Below, in pieces: positions 15,315 through 15,888 of a stretch of DNA of 15,888 nt. Position numbers and translations under genes: made by a program. The notes beneath the pieces were generated by a model. It did no database searches. It was not told the origin of the DNA and saw only the letters and a program-made list of their open reading frames with translations. The number at the start of each line of letters is the position of its first letter. Positions within the stretch are counted from its first letter, which is position 1. Source of the DNA: CAZTWC01 sp964617105 [NCBI: uncultured Myxococcia bacterium] (GTDB lineage Bacteria > CAZTWC01). The stretch lies in contig CAZTWC010000063.1 of NCBI GenBank assembly GCA_964617105.1, forward strand, positions 1-15,888. Direction: 5' to 3'.

Positions 15315-15888
15315 ATGCCCTTTCCTCTTGGAAACCTCTCTATATCACCGCCAACTTTCCTGGCTCCAATTGCCGGTTTTACCGACAATGCCTGCCGTTG
15401 CCTATGCCATTATGCTGGGGCCGGTATGGTATTCACCGAGATGGTGAGCGCGGTAGGAATATCCTACAACTCCAAAGGCAGCCTGGACTACTTGGATATT
15501 CGCGGCCAACAAGGATTAGTGAGCCTGCAACTCTTTGGTCCTCAGCCAAAGATCCTGGCCCTGGCGGCTCAACGGGCGGTGCAAGATGCAAAAAACAAAT
15601 TTCATGCTCTCAATATTAACATGGGCTGCCCGGCAAAAAAGGTAGTCAAAAACGGCTCTGGCGTGGCTTTAATGAAAAATCCTGGCCAGGTCGAGAAAAT
15701 AGTAAAAACCATCAAATCAAAAGTAAATTTGCCCCTGTCAGTAAAATTCCGTTCCGGCTGGGACGCCGCAACCATAAACGCGGTGGAGGTGGCCAGGGCG
15801 GCTGAAGCCGGCGGCGCCGATGCCGTAATAGTACATCCGCGGCTTCGCACCCAACCCTATTACCAACCAGCCCATTGGCCAGTAATCA
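15315..15888 (+). CDS. dusB: tRNA-dihydrouridine synthase (DusB-like), 5' part only
   Basis: Flavin enzyme that reduces uridines to dihydrouridine in tRNA. The first 191 residues are present and the frame is open to the window edge. Motifs: LAPIAGFTDNACR near the start (flavin-binding first strand), the FTEMVSAVG segment, LQLFG, and NINMGCPAKKVVKNGSG with the catalytic Cys. After these come PLSVKFRSGWD and the VHPRLRTQ site, which corresponds to the usual VHGRTRxQ, with Pro and Leu replacing Gly and Thr. AGGA lies 8 nt before the ATG. The gene begins 16 bp after the transketolase stop and is probably read through from it. DusB is the likeliest member, though DusA/C-type cannot be fully excluded from half a protein. 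Confidence 0.88.
   Translation, partial: MPFPLGNLSISPPTFLAPIAGFTDNACRCLCHYAGAGMVFTEMVSAVGISYNSKGSLDYLDIRGQQGLVSLQLFGPQPKILALAAQRAVQDAKNKFHALNINMGCPAKKVVKNGSGVALMKNPGQVEKIVKTIKSKVNLPLSVKFRSGWDAATINAVEVARAAEAGGADAVIVHPRLRTQPYYQPAHWPVI

Overview
The window looks like a Gram-negative bacterium of moderate GC content. The evidence is Sec signal peptides on three small envelope or periplasmic proteins, a YfiR-type periplasmic protein, a well-formed sigma-54 (-24/-12) promoter, a split two-subunit transketolase and a DusB-type tRNA modification enzyme. The elongation factor G is of the 'spd/mitochondrial EFG1' type known from spirochaetes, planctomycetes and deltaproteobacteria. Together with the P-loop ATPase downstream of it, this suggests a Desulfobacterota-like (former deltaproteobacterial) lineage or a relative. 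That placement is inference.

Layout. (1) 39-1175 (+): a broken or chimeric ORF. About 15 residues of a PIG-L/LmbE deacetylase N-terminus run straight into the middle of an AMP-forming acyl ligase. (2) 1172-2914 (-): a DeaD-like DEAD-box RNA helicase, convergent with (1) and overlapping it by 4 bp. (3) 3149-7040 (+): an apparent operon of EF-G, a RecA/KaiC-like P-loop ATPase and an exported TPR protein. (4) 7177-12717 (+): a YfiR-like protein, then a tight accessory operon of a UbiA-like membrane protein, a PEP-synthase-like dikinase lacking the PEP-binding barrel, and a YghO-like GNAT protein. (5) 12718-13406: a 336-bp non-coding stretch with a palindrome and a sigma-54 promoter driving one short secreted acidic protein, closed by two hairpins. 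(6) 13477-15888 (+): the two transketolase subunits followed by the start of dusB, which runs off the window.

How they work together. EF-G, DeaD and DusB are translation or RNA housekeeping. Transketolase serves the non-oxidative pentose phosphate pathway. The accessory part is 7872-12717. A prenyltransferase-fold membrane enzyme, an ATP-driven histidine phosphotransferase of the rifampin-phosphotransferase type and an acyltransferase-fold protein look like successive steps on one unknown substrate, possibly a lipid or isoprenoid. The ligase and deacetylase fragments at the left edge are the kinds of activities that could belong to similar lipid chemistry. The most unusual items are the chimeric junction near base 75-90, this three-gene operon, and the sigma-54-driven secreted peptide. 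No tRNA, rRNA, CRISPR array, insertion sequence or prophage gene was seen.
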